Assembly (NCBI GenBank): GCA_025999775.1
Contig: BNXT01000014.1
Coordinates: forward strand, 1-17,091
DNA length: 17,091 nucleotides
Reading direction: 5' to 3'
From: Bacteroidia bacterium
GTDB lineage: Bacteria; Bacteroidota; Bacteroidia; Bacteroidales; P3
Below, piece by piece: positions 15,869 to 17,091 of the stretch. The notes under the pieces are model-generated. The model searched no databases and was not told the DNA's origin. It saw only the letters and a program-made list of their open reading frames with translations. A program made the translations under genes and the position numbers. Numbering within the stretch: position 1 is the stretch's first letter; each line of letters starts with the position of its first letter.

Positions 15869-16960
15869 ATGAGTAAAGAACTCAAAAAACAGGAAAATAA
15901 AATTCAACTCACTGACGTTGAACGAGAAAATATCATTTTCTCGAATGTCGCCAAAATCATTGAAACTCGCAAATTCAATGCTGTTTCGGCTGCTAACAGT
16001 CAGGTTATTTTGATGTTCTGGGAAATCGGGAAATATATCAATTCTGTGATTTTGGAATTTAGTCGGGCAGAATACGGCAAAAAGATTTTGTCGACAGTGT
16101 CGACAAAATTGACGGCAGAATACGGCAATTCTTTTGTCGAAGCCAATTTATACAGAATGAAACGTTTTGCAACTGTTTTCAACAATATAAATGAAATTGC
16201 AGACGTTATGCCGTTTTTGAGTTGGTCGCATTTTTGCGAAATTATGCGTATAAAAGACAAACAGGCGCGGCAGTTTTATGCCAAATATGCGGTGCAGCGG
16301 CAACTCGGCATTCGCGACCTGCGTCGACAAATTGCCCGCAAACCTTTTGAACGGCAGGAAATTGCAAATACGCAACTTACCGAAAATTCGCTCGTTCCGT
16401 TTAATGTGTTCAAAGACCCGTATCTGTTAGATGTTTTAGGACTGAAAGACAATTTTTTAGAGGCAGATTTAGAAAATGCAATTTTGCTTGAACTCGAAAA
16501 ATTTATACTCGAATTTGGCAGCGGTTTTGCGTTTATGGAACGGCAAAAACGCATTATTATTGACGGCGATGATTTCAAAATTGATTTGCTGTTTTTTCAC
16601 CGCGATTTGCGGCGTTTGGTTGCTGTCGAATTGAAGACAGGTAAATTCAAGCCGCAATACAAAGGACAAATGGAGTTGTATCTCAAATGGTTAGACCGCT
16701 ACGAACGGAAAGAGAGTGAGAATGCGCCCGTCGGTTTGATACTTTGCACCGAAGCAAGCCGCAATCAGATTGAACTGCTCGAATTGGACAAAGCGGGCAT
16801 TGCCGTTGCGGAATACTGGACAAGCCTGCCACCTAAAAAACTGTTAGAGAAGAAAATAAATGAAATTTTAATTGAGGCAAAAGAACGTTTGGAACGCAGA
16901 AAACTCTTGCCAAACGTTGCCAATAAACAAATAGATTATTTTATTGAAAACGTAGAATAA
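15869..16960 (+). CDS. DUF1016/YhcG-family PDDEXK nuclease-like protein
   Basis: A 363-residue soluble protein. The N-terminal DUF1016_N helical domain (about 25-165) has VILMFWEIGKYI (46-57), YGKKILSTVSTKLTAEYG (69-86), LYRMKRF (94-100) and LSWSHF (117-122). The YhcG_C domain (about 180-335) is PD-(D/E)xK-like: RQKRIIIDGDDFKIDLLFFHRDL, with Asp239, then VAVELKTGKF with Glu254 and Lys256, and Gln267 in YKGQMELYL. These are the expected active-site positions, so a metal-dependent nuclease is likely. Biological role is open: YhcG proteins are often found near restriction-modification and mobile genes. Length is typical. A hairpin repeat precedes the gene and a near-identical one follows its stop at once. 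The gene contains a perfect 25-bp palindrome. It could act with the upstream ATPase, which is inference. Confidence 0.9.
   Translation: MSKELKKQENKIQLTDVERENIIFSNVAKIIETRKFNAVSAANSQVILMFWEIGKYINSVILEFSRAEYGKKILSTVSTKLTAEYGNSFVEANLYRMKRFATVFNNINEIADVMPFLSWSHFCEIMRIKDKQARQFYAKYAVQRQLGIRDLRRQIARKPFERQEIANTQLTENSLVPFNVFKDPYLLDVLGLKDNFLEADLENAILLELEKFILEFGSGFAFMERQKRIIIDGDDFKIDLLFFHRDLRRLVAVELKTGKFKPQYKGQMELYLKWLDRYERKESENAPVGLILCTEASRNQIELLELDKAGIAVAEYWTSLPPKKLLEKKINEILIEAKERLERRKLLPNVANKQIDYFIENVE
16085..16109. repeat. Perfect 25-bp palindrome inside the DUF1016 gene
   Basis: ATTTTGTCGACA (16085-16096), a single central G (16097) and the exact reverse complement (16098-16109) give 12-bp arms with no mismatch. 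The element contains GTCGAC twice. It lies in codons for ILSTVSTKL of the N-terminal domain. As RNA only a hairpin with an unusually tight turn could form; as DNA it is a symmetric protein-binding-type site or cruciform. Confidence 0.9.
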
Positions 16961-16982
16961 TTATTAACCGCCCGAAAGGGCA
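16960..16982 (+). repeat. Hairpin leader repeat, copy 2 (before the DUF6463-like gene)
   Basis: This is identical to copy 1 at 15829-15851 except for one C/T difference. The GCCCGAAAGGGC hairpin is at 16970-16981. It begins on the last base of the DUF1016 stop codon and ends 13 bases before the next ATG (16996). Similarity continues into the following A-rich stretch (AAAAAATAGAAAA here, AAAAAAGGAGAAAA in copy 1). Confidence 0.75.
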
Positions 16983-16995
16983 TAAAAAATAGAAA

Positions 16996-17091
16996 ATGAA
17001 TATAAAAAAATGGTGGAAATACAGCGGAATTTTGTTGATTATAACGGCAATTCTGCACACGCTCTTAGCGATAGCTATGATGTTGAGAACC
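16996..17091 (+). CDS. Small membrane protein, DUF6463-like (cut by window edge)
   Basis: The frame is open from the ATG at 16996 to the window edge, 32 codons. It reads MNIKKWWKYSGILLIITAIL followed by HTLLAIAMMLRT: a short basic/aromatic start, then one hydrophobic helix with a His in the middle. This resembles the start of small multi-helix membrane proteins annotated DUF6463, but too little is visible to be sure. It lies 35 bp after the DUF1016 stop, behind the second hairpin repeat, so it may be co-transcribed with that gene. Confidence 0.55.
   Translation, partial: MNIKKWWKYSGILLIITAILHTLLAIAMMLRT

Overview
The window looks like chromosomal DNA of a member of the Bacteroidota, most likely Bacteroidales. 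The reasons are: promoters of the TAnnTTTG (-7) type, few Shine-Dalgarno sites, a TANFOR-type surface protein, a Bacteroidota-style TGS-domain nucleoside kinase, a TIGR02757/DUF2400 protein, and a LysM plus periplasmic-binding-fold protein next to FtsK. The genus cannot be fixed from sequence reading alone.

Layout. Positions 1-829 (minus) hold the N-terminal part of a secreted TANFOR-like protein that runs off the left edge. A 207-bp gap (830-1036) carries a possible promoter and two hairpins. From 13413 down to 1037 (minus) lie nine tightly packed genes: a small outer-membrane barrel-like protein, type III pantothenate kinase (coaX), a larger outer-membrane barrel, a TGS/uridine-kinase-like nucleoside kinase, a PhoH-family ATPase, an M23 peptidase, GMP synthetase (guaA), a LysM/periplasmic-binding-fold protein and the DNA translocase FtsK. 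Junctions are overlaps of 44, 19 and 4 bp or gaps of 1-32 bp, and a good TAnnTTTG promoter precedes the first gene, so one long transcript is plausible. The set mixes envelope and cell-division functions (FtsK, LysM protein, M23 peptidase, two barrels) with GTP and CoA biosynthesis.

The strand switches in a 323-bp gap (13414-13736) holding divergent promoters, a 7-bp tandem repeat and a roughly 36-40-bp imperfect inverted repeat. To its right, on the plus strand, are a DUF2400 protein, an ATPase_2-type P-loop ATPase, a DUF1016/YhcG PDDEXK nuclease-like protein and the start of a small membrane protein (DUF6463-like), cut by the right edge. This stretch is looser and repeat-rich: three 15-bp iterons with inverted arms overlap the ATPase promoter, a near-identical hairpin leader precedes the last two genes, and a perfect 25-bp palindrome lies inside the nuclease gene. 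It reads like an accessory region. The ATPase/PDDEXK pair is the best candidate for an unusual system here, but the functional link is inference. No rRNA, tRNA, CRISPR array or transposase gene was seen.
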